Positions 9,012-21,178 of a DNA stretch of 64,000 nt are shown in pieces. Origin of the DNA: Erythrocercus mccallii (lineage: Eukaryota; Chordata; Aves; Passeriformes; Dicruridae); contig VZRG01000372.1 in NCBI GenBank assembly GCA_013397435.1, positions 508,444-572,443 on the forward strand, given 5' to 3'. Position 1 is the first letter of the stretch. Each line of letters opens with the position of its first letter. The translations under genes were made by a program, and so were the position numbers. The notes beneath the pieces are model-generated. The model made no database searches. It had not been told where the DNA came from and saw only the letters and a list, made by a program, of their open reading frames with translations.

Positions 9012-9450
9012 TTGTTCTGGAGAAATAAGCATTTGCTGGGTGTTTCAGGAAAAAAATAAGGGTTTACTGCTGGAGAAATGAGGGGTTGGTGGGAATTCCT
9101 GGGGGAAAAGGGGGCTTTGATGGGTGTTTCAAGAGGAAATTAGGGTTTACTTGGGATTCCAGGAAGCAATTATGGTTTGCGTGGTGTTTCAAGAGGGTAT
9201 AAGGGTTTGGTGTTGGAGAATTGAGGATTTGGTGAGGATTTCAGGGAGAAATTAGGGTTTTGTTGGGATTTCCCAAAGGAAATAAGGGTTTGCTGCTGGA
9301 GAAATGAGGGTTTGCTGGAGATTCCAGGATGAAATTGGGGTTTACTTGGGATTCCAGAAAGAAAAAAAGGGTTTGCTAGGAATCTCAGGAAGAAATAACA
9401 ATTTGCTGGGTGTTTCAGGTAGAAATCAGCGTTTGCTGAGGGTTTCGGGT
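9012..9450. repeat. Minisatellite of about 30-40-bp units (right end of interrupted array)
   Basis: Repeated blocks of the form GGGTTTGCTGGAG, then ATTCCAGG or TTTCAGG, then AGAAAT(A)AG. At least ten degenerate units are visible. The same type of unit ends piece B at 5790-5921, so the array probably spans the real B-D junction and may be collapsed. Confidence 0.88.
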
Positions 9451-11360
9451 GGCTCTGTCCTTCAAAAGCATTGGGATGCAATTTGGGGCTGAGCTGATCC
9501 AGTGCCAGTTTTGGAGTCCATCCCCCTTATCTTGCTTTTTACATCCCAGCCCTAATTTGAAAACTCACATTAAGGTCTTAAAATGCAAGAGAGCTCATTC
9601 TCTTTTATTCCTGGAGATTTGTTTTTCAAATGCTGCAGGATAAACGCCTTTTTATTACGCGAGTTGTTACGGGGAGTCATAATACTCAGTAGTAATGGTT
9701 AAAACCTACAAAAAACCCTTCCTGTATTCTTAAAAAGAAATAAGGGTCTGGCTCCGTCTTCTTCCTACAAGAGCATATCTGAACCATGGGAATAGAATTC
9801 TCTGGAGGCTCCTTTCAACCTCAATTATTCTATTATTCTAATAAGCACGTAATATTCCATTTATCCGGGCGTCAGCATCCTGCTCCCTTTTCGCTCCAAG
9901 AAAAGGAAAGGAAAAAAGGAAATGTTGTAAAGATTAAAAAGGCGAATTACCACAGATTAATAGGATCAGCTGGAGGCACAGTTGTGGTGTTTTGGGTGCT
10001 TTTTAAGGTGAATTTTGGGGGCCTGTCCTGAGGGTGGCACAGTCCCACAAATCCCATTTTCACTGTGGGGACTATGGGAAATTCCATCCTCGTCCAGCAG
10101 CAGAGCTGGAGTTTTTTCCCCCACTGGAAACCCCATCCCAAAGCCACTAAACCCAGTTTGCTGCTCCTTTTGGTGGCTCTGTAATTATGGAGAGAAGAAA
10201 AGAAAAAAAAACAAACCCATCCCGGCAAAGTTTGCCCCGTCCCTCGGGGGAACGTTCGATCCAATCCAAAACTCTTAAAAAAGAAAATAAATCTGAGTAT
10301 CTTTGTGCTCTGCATCCCCCCCAGTCTGAGCTAAATAAAGCTGATTTTTCTGTCACTGCTGCGTGCTTGGCTTTCAGTACTCCCTGTACTTTAAGCTTGT
10401 TCTTCAAGTGCATTGAAAATGAAGCTTCTAGAAGATTCTTGTCACCTTATCTGGTGGTTAATTGCCGTTCCTTTTCGGAAACCTTCTGCACCAGGAGTTT
10501 TGTTTTTGAAGTAATTGAAAGTCTCTCTTTGTTTCATGTTCACAAATTGTTAGTCATGAAAGATGACAAGATCAACTTATGTTTCCTTGGAAAACTTAAT
10601 TTTTCTTTAAAGCAGTCGTGGGAACAAGAGGCCTATTAAAGAACAAAGCCACCAAATATGAAATCTGTGTTTTCACTGTTCCTGTTAATAATGATCTGTG
10701 ATCAAGACACGTGCACAGGCCTTTCAAGAATATATTATTTTGTGCTTTTTTTTTTTTTAACTTCAGTAATAAGAGCAGAATGTCCCTTTGAGATAAAGTT
10801 TTGCAGATGTTGCTGCCCAGGCAGTTTGTTGTGTTGAAGCTCCAAGGAACAGAGTTTGTCAGGAAAGGAGGGAAAAAACCAGGATTTTGTGAGTTTTTGA
10901 AGGAGTTTGGAGGCATTAAAGGTTTCACCCCTTAAACTCACCAAGCTAAGAGCTGGGGTTTGGTGAAGTTCTTCTCTTAGAGGAAATTAATGTGAGTTTT
11001 GTGGTTTGGATTTGGGAGTAACTTAAGTTAACTTTTGAAACACCCAGCATGTGAGAGCATCTTTTTTTGAAATTTTCCCTCTTCCAGCTGGTGAACAATA
11101 GGTTGTGTCTCAGCAGGCTGTACAGTCAGGCACCTAAACCAGCTCTAAGGTGGAAAATACATTGATTTTTAACTGTTCATTGCTTCTTCATTCCTGCTGC
11201 CTGCAGCTTGGCAGTGCTGACTGATCTCACCACACCTTCCCCTGCAGGTTTCACCAGGTTTAATCTGCTCAGAATATGTAACCACCAAACTCCCCTTGTT
11301 CCTCACTTTGTCTGAGGGAGTGAAATTGCCCCAGTCTTATTTGGTTTCTTTCTTTTGCAG
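9451..11360 (+). other. MAP2K5: Intron 3, right part
   Basis: Mostly unique AT-rich sequence with short A and T runs (for example 10745-10760). I saw no exon and no clear interspersed repeat. A conventional pyrimidine tract (TTTCTTTCTTTTGCAG) leads into exon 4. Confidence 0.7.
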
Positions 11361-11409
11361 CTTGAAGAAGTCCTCGGCAGAGCTGAAGAAAATCCTTGCC
11401 AATGGCCAG
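11361..11409 (+). CDS. MAP2K5: MAP2K5 window exon 4: linker before kinase domain
   Basis: A 49-nt exon with a TCTTTTGCAG acceptor and a GTGGGT donor. Its first base completes a serine codon with the AG of exon 3, then 16 codons read LKKSSAELKKILANGQ, which equals the human sequence (about residues 145-160) as I remember it. It ends in phase 0 and is followed by MNEQDIRYRD from exon 5. The basic, helical segment lies just before the kinase domain. Confidence 0.97.
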
Positions 11410-11756
11410 GTGGGTTTGTGCGCATCTCATCCCCTGGGTGCTGCAGAGCTGCTCATTTTGCTGGAATTTGTTCTTTTAGCCCAGAATTTGCGACCATGGG
11501 AACCTTCAGGACGAGTCCTGGACGTTGATTTTGCTTTGATTGGCACAGCAGTTTCTCAAAATGTGCTAAGCAGGTTTAGCTGCAAGTGGAGGGGAAGCCC
11601 CGAGCTGCTGCTGCGCCACGATGGAAAAAGTGAATCAATTTTGAATAACTGAGTCACCTGCTCACTCAGAACGACCTTTGTGGGGTTTAGGGCAGGAGAT
11701 CTGCGATATTTAGCAGGCTCTTGCAAGGAAGCACTCTGTGCTGTTTGCAGTCACTT

Positions 11757-11998
11757 CAGAATTGTGGGATGGTTTGGGGTTGGAAAGGATCTGAGAGCCC
11801 AAATTGAAAATCGTCTCGTTGTGAATTTTCTGCCATGCGCAGGGACTCCTTCCCCTATCCCAGGGTGCTCCAACACTTTCCTTGGACACTTCCAGGGATG
11901 GGGAATCCAAAATTTCCCTGTGCCGGGGGGAAATTCCTTCCTAATCTCTGACCTAACCCTGCTCTCCTTCACTGTAAGGCCACTCTGCCCCTTTATGC
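11757..11998 (-). repeat. Diverged CR1 LINE fragment
   Basis: AGAATTGTGGGATGGTTTGG and GTTGGAAAGGATC, then TCCCAGGGTGCTCCAACAC, CTTGGACACTTCCAGGGATG, ATTCCTTCCTAATCTCTGAC and CACTGTAAGGCCA. The CACTGTAAGGCCA and TTCCTTCCTAAT blocks match a different CR1 subfamily from the copies with CCTCCCAGCCAGGAAT. Confidence 0.8.
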
Positions 11999-12023
11999 GG
12001 TGTGAAATTAATGTTTAGCCTTG

Positions 12024-12070
12024 ATTTTCAAGGTCTTTTCCAACCTAAACAGTTCCGTGACTCTGTGTTA
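12024..12070 (+). repeat. Short CR1 3' terminus
   Basis: TTTCAAGGTCTTTTCCAACC, TAAACAGTTCCGTGACTCTG is the sense-strand end of a CR1 element (AAGGTCCCTTCCAACC ... GATTCTGTG type) lying beside the antisense copy at 11757. Confidence 0.65.
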
Positions 12071-12284
12071 TAAATCCTTCAAAAATAAGGCAAAAAATCC
12101 AACCAACAGAGCAAAAAAAAAACCAACAAACCCAAAACTGTAGAACACCCCCTTGTTCTTCTCCTTTTGCTCCAGGCATTCACCCCTGGCACTAAAAATT
12201 GAAGTTTAAATATTCGTGGACAAGCACACCATTCCTTTTTTATTTTCCCCCCATTTTGACCTGTATGGTTGGGCTTGCAGTGAC

Positions 12285-12500
12285 ATTAAATATGCACGTT
12301 TAACTGTGTATATTTATATAAAAATAATGTTTTAAAATAATTTATAATGATTACAATTATATATTTATATAATTATTATATATTGTATAGTTCTTATAAT
12401 TTAAGAATTATATTAATAATAGTTGAAGAATTATTAAAATAATGTTTTAATAGTTAGAAATATACACATATTTTATTAATATATTTTTAAAAAAATAAAA
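12285..12500. repeat. AT-rich low-complexity tract
   Basis: Almost entirely A and T with repeated TTTATATAA, TTATAAT and ATTATTAA words; no single clean unit. Confidence 0.85.
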
Positions 12501-13289
12501 GGCAACCCAGATTGTGGAGCAACCACATAAATATGCTTTAATTTGAATGTTTGTCCCAGGCTGAGCCCTTTGGCAGCCTGGGAGGAAGGCACCTGTCCAA
12601 GGGCTGGGAGCTGCCTATTAGGCTCTATTGACTGAGACATCTGTGTCACTGCAAATAAAAGACTCTTATTGATTTTCTTAACTGCTCTTCACTTCCCCTC
12701 CCGCCTTCCCAAGGCTGAAATCTTAATTATCTCAGATGCCTATTCAGTGGTTCACACAATGACCTCTCCAGGCCTCATTGGCATTTCACGAATCCGGGAG
12801 TTTGGGGTTTGGCAGGAGGATGAAGGTTGGGTTTTGCGGTGTCCTTCAGCTTCACCTGGAATATTTTTTTGGGAGGGGGGGGAAAAAAAATGGGATTTCC
12901 CCTCCAAAATGTGAGCCCGGCGTTGCTGAGTCACCGGAATGCAGCTGAGAAGAATTTGGATTTTAAGCTGAGTTCAGTATTCTTAAATTCCTGCCAGATG
13001 ATTTTGAAGTATTTCAAAATTTATGGGTAAATAACTTATTTCTCTTGGTGGCTTGGAATTCTGGGAGTAGCAGCAGCAGGTGGCTGAGCTTGTAAATCGA
13101 GGTGGTGCTTACTTGGATATTACTGATTTATTTTAAAAGTAAAACCTCAGAATGTGAGTAAAATTTCTCTGTGATTGGTTGAATTTGGCATTTTATTTGT
13201 TCTAATCAACAGAAAACAAGTGGCTGGTGTGCCCTGCAAGAGATTCCCAGATTTTTTTCCCTTGGGTTTAGAATTTTAAAACCAAACCT

Positions 13290-13620
13290 CTTTTTACGAT
13301 ATTAAAAATGTTACTTAAACTTACTTAAAAAGAAGGATTAAGTGCCTCTTCTTATGATATTAAAAATGTTACTTAAACCCTCTGAAATAATTAGGTACCT
13401 CTTGTGATATTGGAATTGTTACTTAATCCCACAAAAAAGAAAATAAGAATGGAGTCTTGTACTTAAAGCAAATTAATAAAAGAAAATAAGGATTAAGTGT
13501 CTCTACTTTTGATATTAAAATTCTTACTTAAAGTCACTTCAAAAAAGAAAGAAATTAAGCATTAATTACTTCTTCTGGTACTAAAAATGTTACTAAAACC
13601 CAGTAAGAAATAAAAAACAA
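13290..13620. repeat. Degenerate tandem repeat with unit near 65 bp
   Basis: Five or more diverged units carry GATATTAAAAATGTTACTTAA or close variants (at about 13297, 13357, 13410, 13520, 13580), each preceded by a CTCTTCTT-type word and followed by AAAGAAA. Unit lengths differ by small indels, so it is an old array. Confidence 0.75.
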
Positions 13621-16429
13621 TTCAGTTTTAATGCTACTTTTTAGTCAACCTGATGGGAGTTAATCTGCTTTTCGTTGAGAGCAAATGATCTCAGTTGTGT
13701 TCTGCAAAATTTTGGTCACAGATCCACAACTGGCGACGGGTTTCCAGATGAAACTTTAACTTTTGTCCATTTTGGGGGGATTAAGACACACTCACCATTA
13801 CTTAAGTCTGGCCTGGGTCATTATTTTTGATTATTTTTTGGCAGTTTCTGCTTTGAGGCATTCCCAATGCCATTGCCCCAGTAGTTTCCATTTCGCTTTA
13901 ATAAGGCGTTCATATTAATCATTAAAAGAAGGGGGACACGATTCTTCAAGATAATCAAATATTGACAGGTTAGAAATAGCTTTCTGCCTGGTTTCATTGA
14001 TATAGGTGATGCGATATAAATATTTATTTCTTTTCTGTCACTCAGGGTAAATGCCACCAATTGATTCAGCATTGATAGAGTGTCAGCAGTTCATAAGAAA
14101 CATTTGACTGGCTGCTGTTTGCCCGATTACTCCCCTGCCCTATAAAGTGGGGATTTACTAAATCTCCTCAATTGGCTGCTCCTCACCCCAATCAGGATTA
14201 ATTGGACCTTTTGGCTCTTAATAATTCACAAAAAAAACCCCACCCTGGTTTCACCGCCAGCCTGGGTGGGAGCGAGGGGTGCTTTGTTGGCTGCTCCCTG
14301 CTTGGCTTTTCCACGGATTCCCTGAATTTTGGCAGCCAATCCCAGTTGGGGTTGCAGGTTTAACCTCCCAGCCTGCTGTTCTCCTTTTGTGATGGAGGAT
14401 CTGGTTTTCCCAGGGAAATAAATGAATCACCCCGTGCTTTTGGCATCTTTATTTGAGCCACTAAATCAGATTTTATCTCCCCATCAGTTGCTGATCCTCT
14501 CTGCAGCCCGGCATTCCTGGTTTTTCCCTGGAATTCTGGTTGCCCTTTGTGCTGGGCACGAGCCTCAGAGGGTGGAGCTGCTCCTGTCCCTGTCTTTTAG
14601 GGAATAATGTGCAGAAAACATTCCCTTTTCCAAGTGGGCACCAAGCAGGAGAAAAGGGAATGTGCTTCATGTCCTAGTTCTGCTCAATTTGTTGTTCATA
14701 ACTTGAGTCACCTGCAAAAAATCTTCCTTTTCCCTCGCCAAGAAGGAAAAATACAAATTTATCCATGGTTTTGAGGATTCATTGGATTTCTCTCCCAAGT
14801 TACTGGTTCAGGAGGACGTTTTTGGGAATGCAGGAGATATTTGTTGTTAACTCCAAGACTGGAGGATTCAGATCCTCCAGCTTGGAAGAGTAAAACTTAA
14901 AATTGCCGAGTCTGCAGCCTGAGAGAAATTATTTTTATTTCAGGGATCCCCTGTAGATTCTTTACATATTTTAAATCCCATTTGTGAGCGTTTGTTCCTC
15001 ACGAGGAACAACTTCCCCCCTTTTTGTTTGCATTTTCTGATGAATACAATAAGCAAAGGAGCTTTCAGTAAGGAAAGAAATGTTGATTTTCCTCATAAAC
15101 CTTGGTGTTGGAGTGGGCCCTCCTAAGGAACCTGGCCCAGGTTTAATTACAAATACCTAATAAAATAATCACCTTCTGTTTTGAGTTGTCTCCACTCAGG
15201 TTTTCCCATCCCTTTGTAGCAATTCCAGTGAGAAACCACATTTTTTTGCTCAGGTAGTGAAAAGAAAAAACATCAATTTTTGGATTAAATTACAATTCCT
15301 TTTAAATCAATAAAATATTTCATTTTCTGGTCGTTAGAAATGCTGAGTATTGACTCTTTGGGACATTTGAGCTTGTTATCATCACTTGTGTTAATACACA
15401 AAAATGACATCTTTAAGGAGCCAGGCCAAGCCATGTGAAATATTTAACTTGGTGTCCTATAAAATACAAGTAATTACTGAAAATGAGTGAATGTTTCCTA
15501 GGAAAGTAACTTTTCAAAGCAGGATTTGCCCAAACATTTTCTACTTAAAATGATCAAGCAATGGGGGAATCTTTCTGGAAAAGAAAATTGCTTTCAGCCC
15601 AGAATTAGTTCTGTTTAAATAATTTATTTTTCAGTATAAACGTGCACTGCAAAAATGCCTTTAGTGGGATTTTTAATAGATGCAAAATCAGAATAATTGT
15701 GCTTGTCCAGGAGCAGGTTGAACTGTGATTTTATATTTGACTTGCTTCGTGGGCAGTGTGTTAAGCTGTTGTAAAATCCATATAAAGAAGCTGCCAAATC
15801 CAGGAATTTGCAGTGTGCAGTGCTTTTATCAGCTGCTGCCGAATTTCTGAGTTGTCCCAGTGAGCAGAAAGATCGAGGCAAAGAATCTGTTGCATGTTTC
15901 AAGGAAAATCACTTTTATTGCAATTCCACGCTGTTCTTTCTTTAAAACGTGTTCTTTAGGTTAAAAAAAAAAAAAAAAGTATAAACTGAGCTCTGCAGCA
16001 CGGCCCCACTGACAGGGCTGCCTCAATTAGGCTCAATTAGAATAAATCCTCAACTTTTCCAGCTGCCAGGATTGTTCCCATTCACCTCCAACTTTGGCTC
16101 TGCTGCTGTGCTGCTCTGAAGCCCCTTTTCCTCTCGGCATCAGTGCCCTGACCCTCTTGAGCTATATTATATCATTCCATTTTGACACCTTTTATCAAAC
16201 TTTAATGAAATGACCCAGGCAAACAAATTGTCATTAAACTTTCCATCACTTTGTCCCTTGGTATCGTCTTTTATAAATTGGACAGCAAATGTTGTATTGA
16301 TCTTCTCGTTCTTGCAGCTGAACTTGAAATGACCCAGACTGCTTGTTGTTTATGGCCTGGAGTTGCTTTTCCTTGACATTTCCATCCCCAGGATGACATC
16401 TCTTTTGTTTTTCTTTCTTTCTTGTGGAG

Positions 16430-16494
16430 ATGAATGAACAAGACATTCGATACCGAGACATCCTCGGCCACGGCAACGGAGGCACCGTCTACAA
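16430..16494 (+). CDS. MAP2K5: MAP2K5 window exon 5: start of kinase domain, glycine loop
   Basis: A 65-nt exon after a TTTCTTTCTTTCTTGTGGAG acceptor, with a GTGAGT donor. It reads MNEQDIRYRD, ILGHGNGGTVY plus AA, completed to lysine by the G at 28941. GHGNGG is the ATP-binding glycine-rich loop (human about residues 173-178). Human has T where this protein has I before LGHG. The acceptor ends in GGAG rather than CAG, but the pyrimidine tract and the phase leave no better site. Confidence 0.97.
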
Positions 16495-17868
16495 GTGAGT
16501 GGGGGGAGTTTTTACCAGAGATCTGTCCAAAAAATTCAAATTTCACAGCGGTTTTGGGGTTGGAATTTTGGGGGATACCTGGGCCCTTGCTGCTCTGCAG
16601 GAAAAAAAAAAAACGATATAAACTTTTAAACCATTCTGGGGGATTTTATTCTGGTTTTAACACAGCTTTGGAGCTTTTCTGGGTAACAAGTTGAGGGTTC
16701 ATCAGCGGGATTTGGGATGTCCTGGAGCATCATGGGTTGGCCTCCAGGATTTGGGATTCCTGCTGGCTCATTCCTGCGGATGACAGCAATGGGATGTGGT
16801 GGCACCAGTGCCCTTCTCTGCCCTTTCAGAATCCCTCACCCCTTTTGCTGCCTCTCCCTCCCAGCTTCATAAACTCCCCCCAGATTTTGGCATTGAAGCT
16901 CCTACCCTGCAGCCAGGATTCATTTTAATGTTGTAAAACTTAAAGTAGCACTGATAAGACTTTCCTTATTGAGAAAACTCCTTCTTATGCATCGTGCAAA
17001 GTTTAAACTACAGAATGTAATATCTGGGACTTAATAGTCTGCAGTGGGGTATGAAAAATATTCCACTGGGAATTAAGAAATCCATACTTTGTCAGAAAGC
17101 CCTGAGGGAGTAATAAAGGTTTCCTCCAGAGAGCTATTTACCATATACAGTAACCCAGCATCCCATTAGGGTTTTGTTTATACCTTAGACATTTTCACTT
17201 TGATATTAACATTTCATTTTTTTATTCCCCCCCTAAAATGTTTTAAAAGCCACGGTGCATTTAGTTTAGTTTCTAATTGGCTGCCAGCATTGCAAAACAG
17301 CTCCTCCTGGCAGAAGGTTTGACAGAAATGGAATTCCAGAGCCTCCGAGGAGGAAATGCACTCTTGGGATGGACTCTTAAAAAATCAGGGAGGCCTTGGG
17401 GGTGGAAGGTGGTTCAGAAACCTCATGGTTATTTTCTTGGAGAAGGCTATTCCTAGAACTTGAGGAAATGGTGTTATTTTCTGATTTTATTGTAGATTTG
17501 AGAGAGAATGTTGAGGTTTGGAGCTTAGACTTGTTGGTGTCAGGTGAGGAGGCAGAGAGGGTTGATCAGGAAATTTGGATAAGAGGGGGTGAAAAGCTGG
17601 ATGTTTCCTGTTGGACAGCATCCTGTGTTTCTGAAGGTGTGGAGCTGGGATCCCCTGCCTGGAGTGGGGCCTGTGGAGAGGAAAAATCTTCCCTGGTAAG
17701 GCAGGAACCCATTCCTGTGTCAGGGAAGTGTTTCTGTGTTTCTGGTTTAATCCCGTTCTTGTTTAAAGTCAGCAGCTGCAGTGACTTCACAGTTTTTCCA
17801 GTACAGGAGTCACTGCAGCCTTTTCCAGGGAGTGGGCACTGCTTTTATGGATATTTTACACATTGTCA

Positions 17869-18240
17869 TGGAATCTCGAATGATTTGGGCTGGAAGGGAA
17901 TTTAGTTTGTCCAATTCCACCCCTTCCATGAGCAGGGTGCTCCAAGCCCCGATGTCCAGCCTGGCCTTGGACACTTCCAGGGATCCAGGGGCAGCCACAG
18001 CTGCTCTGGGAATTCCAGCCCAGCCCCTCCCCACCCTCCCAGCCAGGAATCTCTTCCCAATATCCCATCCAAATCTCTGCTTTTCCACTCTGAGGCCATT
18101 CCTTGTGTCCTGTCCCTTTATCCCTTGTCCCCTGCCCCTCTCCAGCTCTCCTGGAGCCCCTTCAAGCCCTGCAAGGAGCTCTGAGGATTCCCTGGATCCT
18201 TCTCCTCTCCAGGTGAACATTCCCAGCTCTCCCAGCCTGG
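17869..18240 (-). repeat. CR1 LINE 3' region
   Basis: A nearly complete antisense 3' region: CATGGAATCTCGAATGATTT, GGTGCTCCAAGCCCC, CTGGCCTTGGACACTTCCAG, CCTCCCAGCCAGGAAT, CACTCTGAGGCCATTCC, CTCTCCAGCTCTCCTGGAG, and GGTGAACATTCCCAGC. The long open frames 17781-18560 (+) and 17810-18307 (-) run through it and are not genes. Confidence 0.92.
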
Positions 18241-20824
18241 CTGCAGAGCAGAGAGGCTCCAACCCTACGGCACCACCTCCTACCTTGGAGCAATTCCCCC
18301 TTCCCAAAAAGTTCCCACTTCTCCCTGTCCATATCCCAAGAGGAAATGAGGAATTCCAGCTGGGACCCTCCCAGGCAGCTGCCTTGCCCCAGCCACAGAG
18401 AGCAGCCCGGAGCTATTTTATTCCAGTAAATCAATGGGCATTTGTCAGGTGGAATGAATTGCAGAGGTTGGGCTGGTTCCCTCTCCGGCGTGGGGAGGAG
18501 AGGCCGTGTGAAGATCGATCTGCAGCTGAACAACAAGCCCCTCTACGCCCTGCTTTGTAGCTTTTTGTTATCCTGATCTCGGGCTTTTTTTTATTATTAT
18601 TTTTAATTCCCCCTCTCTCCCCAGCTGTTTATCCTAACCCACATCCATTATGGCAATGAAATATTCCCGGCGTCGCAGGTCGCTGAGCAAAAAAGAATTT
18701 TCCAGGCTCTCTTTTTTTCTGTGGGAATGCAGCACTATCGGAATAGTTTATTGAGATTGAAGTATTGATCACTTCTCCTTCTCCCTCCCTGGCTGGAGGT
18801 GGGCTTGTTCTCTTTGGAAGACTATGTTTAGTTAGAGAATGGATTTCATTTATTTGGGTTCTTTACAGCTGCGAGTGGTTTATGGCTTGGAGAAGAGGTG
18901 TCTTAGCTTTATTTTTATGACAGTATAATTATACTTTAGAAATACACTTGATTACTGTGTGGGAGCAAAATTGTTCCACTATATTGGCTCGGCCAATATT
19001 GCTATACAAACAACTTTTCAGTCAATTGAGCCTGGTAAAAAATCAATACTTTATAGCAATATTTCCAGGGAGAACTTGCTGAATCTAAATGTTTTTCCCT
19101 GTTCTAAAAAGAAGGGATTTTATAGTTCTTTGACATCTTATTCTGCCCCTACCTTTTGATCCGCTGTTTGCTTAATTAAGGAACGATAAAAATTCTCCTG
19201 TTAGATATGGCAAAACCAGTTAATTAGCTTGGCTTTTTGGTTGCTTGCATGTTCAAAAATATGTGAGAAAATATAAAACAAGCCCAAAGTGCCTATTGAA
19301 CATTCCAGCAGAAAGCAGGAATTCTTCCAGTGCTGCACAGTGGGCAGAGTGTGCCCTGTTTTGGGTGAAGATTGTTGAGAAAAGGATAAAATCTGCTGTA
19401 ACAAAGCACCTGAGTGTGCTCCTCTGCTGTTTGCCAGGTGCTCTAGGTAGGTTGTGTCATTTGCTCTGATTTCCGCTGTCCCTGGAGTATTGAAATCCAA
19501 TTTTATGCATTTTTTGAAACTCAGCTGCCCAACTATTTTATGTTGGTGGGGTGGAGAATGCACAATTTAAGCTCTTCCCAAACGTCTGTGTGGCAGGATA
19601 TCTCTGGATTTGCTTAAATTGCTTTTTTTTTTGGAACAAACCCTTCACTGGTCAATCCAAAAGACATTTAAAGGATCTCCTTTGTGCTGCATCTTTGGGC
19701 TCCATCAGTGGCTGCAGAGACTTCTCTGAGATCTTTCCTTAGGTGAAGGATTTGCTTTGGAATGTCTGGATGTGCTTTGCCTGGAGCAGCTTCATTAAAT
19801 TATTTAGACCTCAGATCTTTAGTTTTGTATATTTTGAACCTAATATTACAAATTAGAAGTGTTTGTCTCTGGCAAATAATTGTTCTGTCAGGTCTTCATC
19901 ACATGATGTGTGTAAAGCTTCACTATTTCCTTTTTACAGAAGCAAAATGAAGGTTTTACTCTTACTTTATTCTTTGTTCATGTGTTTTAGTTGTAGTTTT
20001 TCAAGGAGAAGTGAGATGTCCTCAACTCTGTTTAGGGCATGGCACAACCTCCTGGGATTTATTTTACAGTGAAGTTTTATAACTCCGTGGGTTCTGTTGG
20101 AGTCTCCAGCAGCAGGAGCATAAAGGAAAAATAACCGTAAAGCCCCAATGATGCCCTAATTAATTTGGGAGTTACCGGGATCTGGGAGAGAGGGAAGGAA
20201 TGGGAACATCAGTTCCCATCTTAGCAAAAAGCTGTGAAAGCAGAAGGCTTCACTTGGAAGTTGAGTAATTGGGAGAGAAGTGGCTGTGGATGATGTCCCA
20301 CCCCGAAGAATTGGATAGCCTGGAAAACAGGGAGAAAATGAGGGAGCTTAATTTGTCTGAGCAATTTCCTGCAGCAATTCTGCAGTTGGGTTGAACGTTC
20401 CAGCATCTGCCCTTCCCTTCATTCCCTATCTCAGCCAACCTTGGGGTGCCCCATTAGCACATTCAGTGGGAAGTGTGGGAGACAGCTGGGATCTGCTCCA
20501 CAGCCTGGAATCTGCCCTGGGACAGAGCTGAGGATGCTCTGGCCCTGCTGGGGCAGCGAGCAGGAGGAGTTCTGTGGGGAAGGGAGGTGCTGGGATGGGA
20601 TAACTGGGGTTTGATGTTGCCTTGAGGAGCTTTGGCTGAGCAAGGCTGGATTCTCCTGGTTTCTCCCAGAGCTCCTGGTGCAGGGCAGGGGAGCTGTCAG
20701 GAAGGAGCTCTGGAGTCCCAGTTTGTTCCTGAAAGCACCTCAGATGTTACGGGAATGCAGCCCAAGTCTTAGCAGAGCTGTTGCTCTCCTCTGGTCATTT
20801 GTTGCTGGTTTTCCATACGGGTCT

Positions 20825-21178
20825 CACGGAATCCTGGAATGGTTTGGGTGGGAAGGGACCTTAAAGCTCATCCCATTCCATCTGCTGCCATGGCAGGGAC
20901 ACCTTCCACTGTCCCAGGCTGCTCTAAACCCCATCCAGCCTGGCCTTGGGCACTTCCAGGGATCCAGGGGCAGCCACAGCTGCTCTGGGAATTCCATCCC
21001 AGCCCCTCCCCACCCTCCCAGCCAGGAATTCCTCCCCAATCTCCCATCCATCCCTGCCCTCTGGCAGTGGGAAGCCATTCCCTGTGTCCTATCCCTTATC
21101 CCAGTCCCTCTCCAGCTCTCTTGGAGCCCCTTCCAGCCCTGGAAGGTTCTCCAAGGACCCTTCTCTTCTCCAGCACAT
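20825..21178 (-). repeat. CR1 LINE 3' region
   Basis: Starts at CACGGAATCCTGGAATGG and GGGTGGGAAGGGACCTTAAA, then CCATGGCAGGGACACCTTCC, CTGGCCTTGGGCACTTCCAG, CCTCCCAGCCAGGAATTCC and CTTCTCTTCTCCAGCA. One of the best preserved copies. It explains the open frames at 20839-21222 (+) and 20824-21429 (-). Confidence 0.93.

Larger units (their letters stand above)
11410..16429 (+). other. MAP2K5: Intron 4
   Basis: Contains CR1 remnants at 11757-12070, an AT-rich tract (12285-12500) and a degenerate tandem region (13290-13620). The rest (about 13640-16420) is unique sequence without visible exons; 16150-16290 is evenly composed and could be conserved. Confidence 0.7.

Noticed and set aside
10187..10639. 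150-residue plus-strand open frame in intron 3
   Set aside because: Starts in an A-rich run, has no recognisable domain, and lies in intron sequence without supporting splice signals.
13290..13620. Possible CRISPR-like regular repeats
   Set aside because: Units are degenerate, have no unique spacers of constant length, and the window is vertebrate DNA.
17781..18560. 259-residue plus-strand open frame
   Set aside because: Most of it is the antisense of a CR1 3' region at 17869-18240. The same peptides recur at 20839, 59847 and 37434, each time in CR1.
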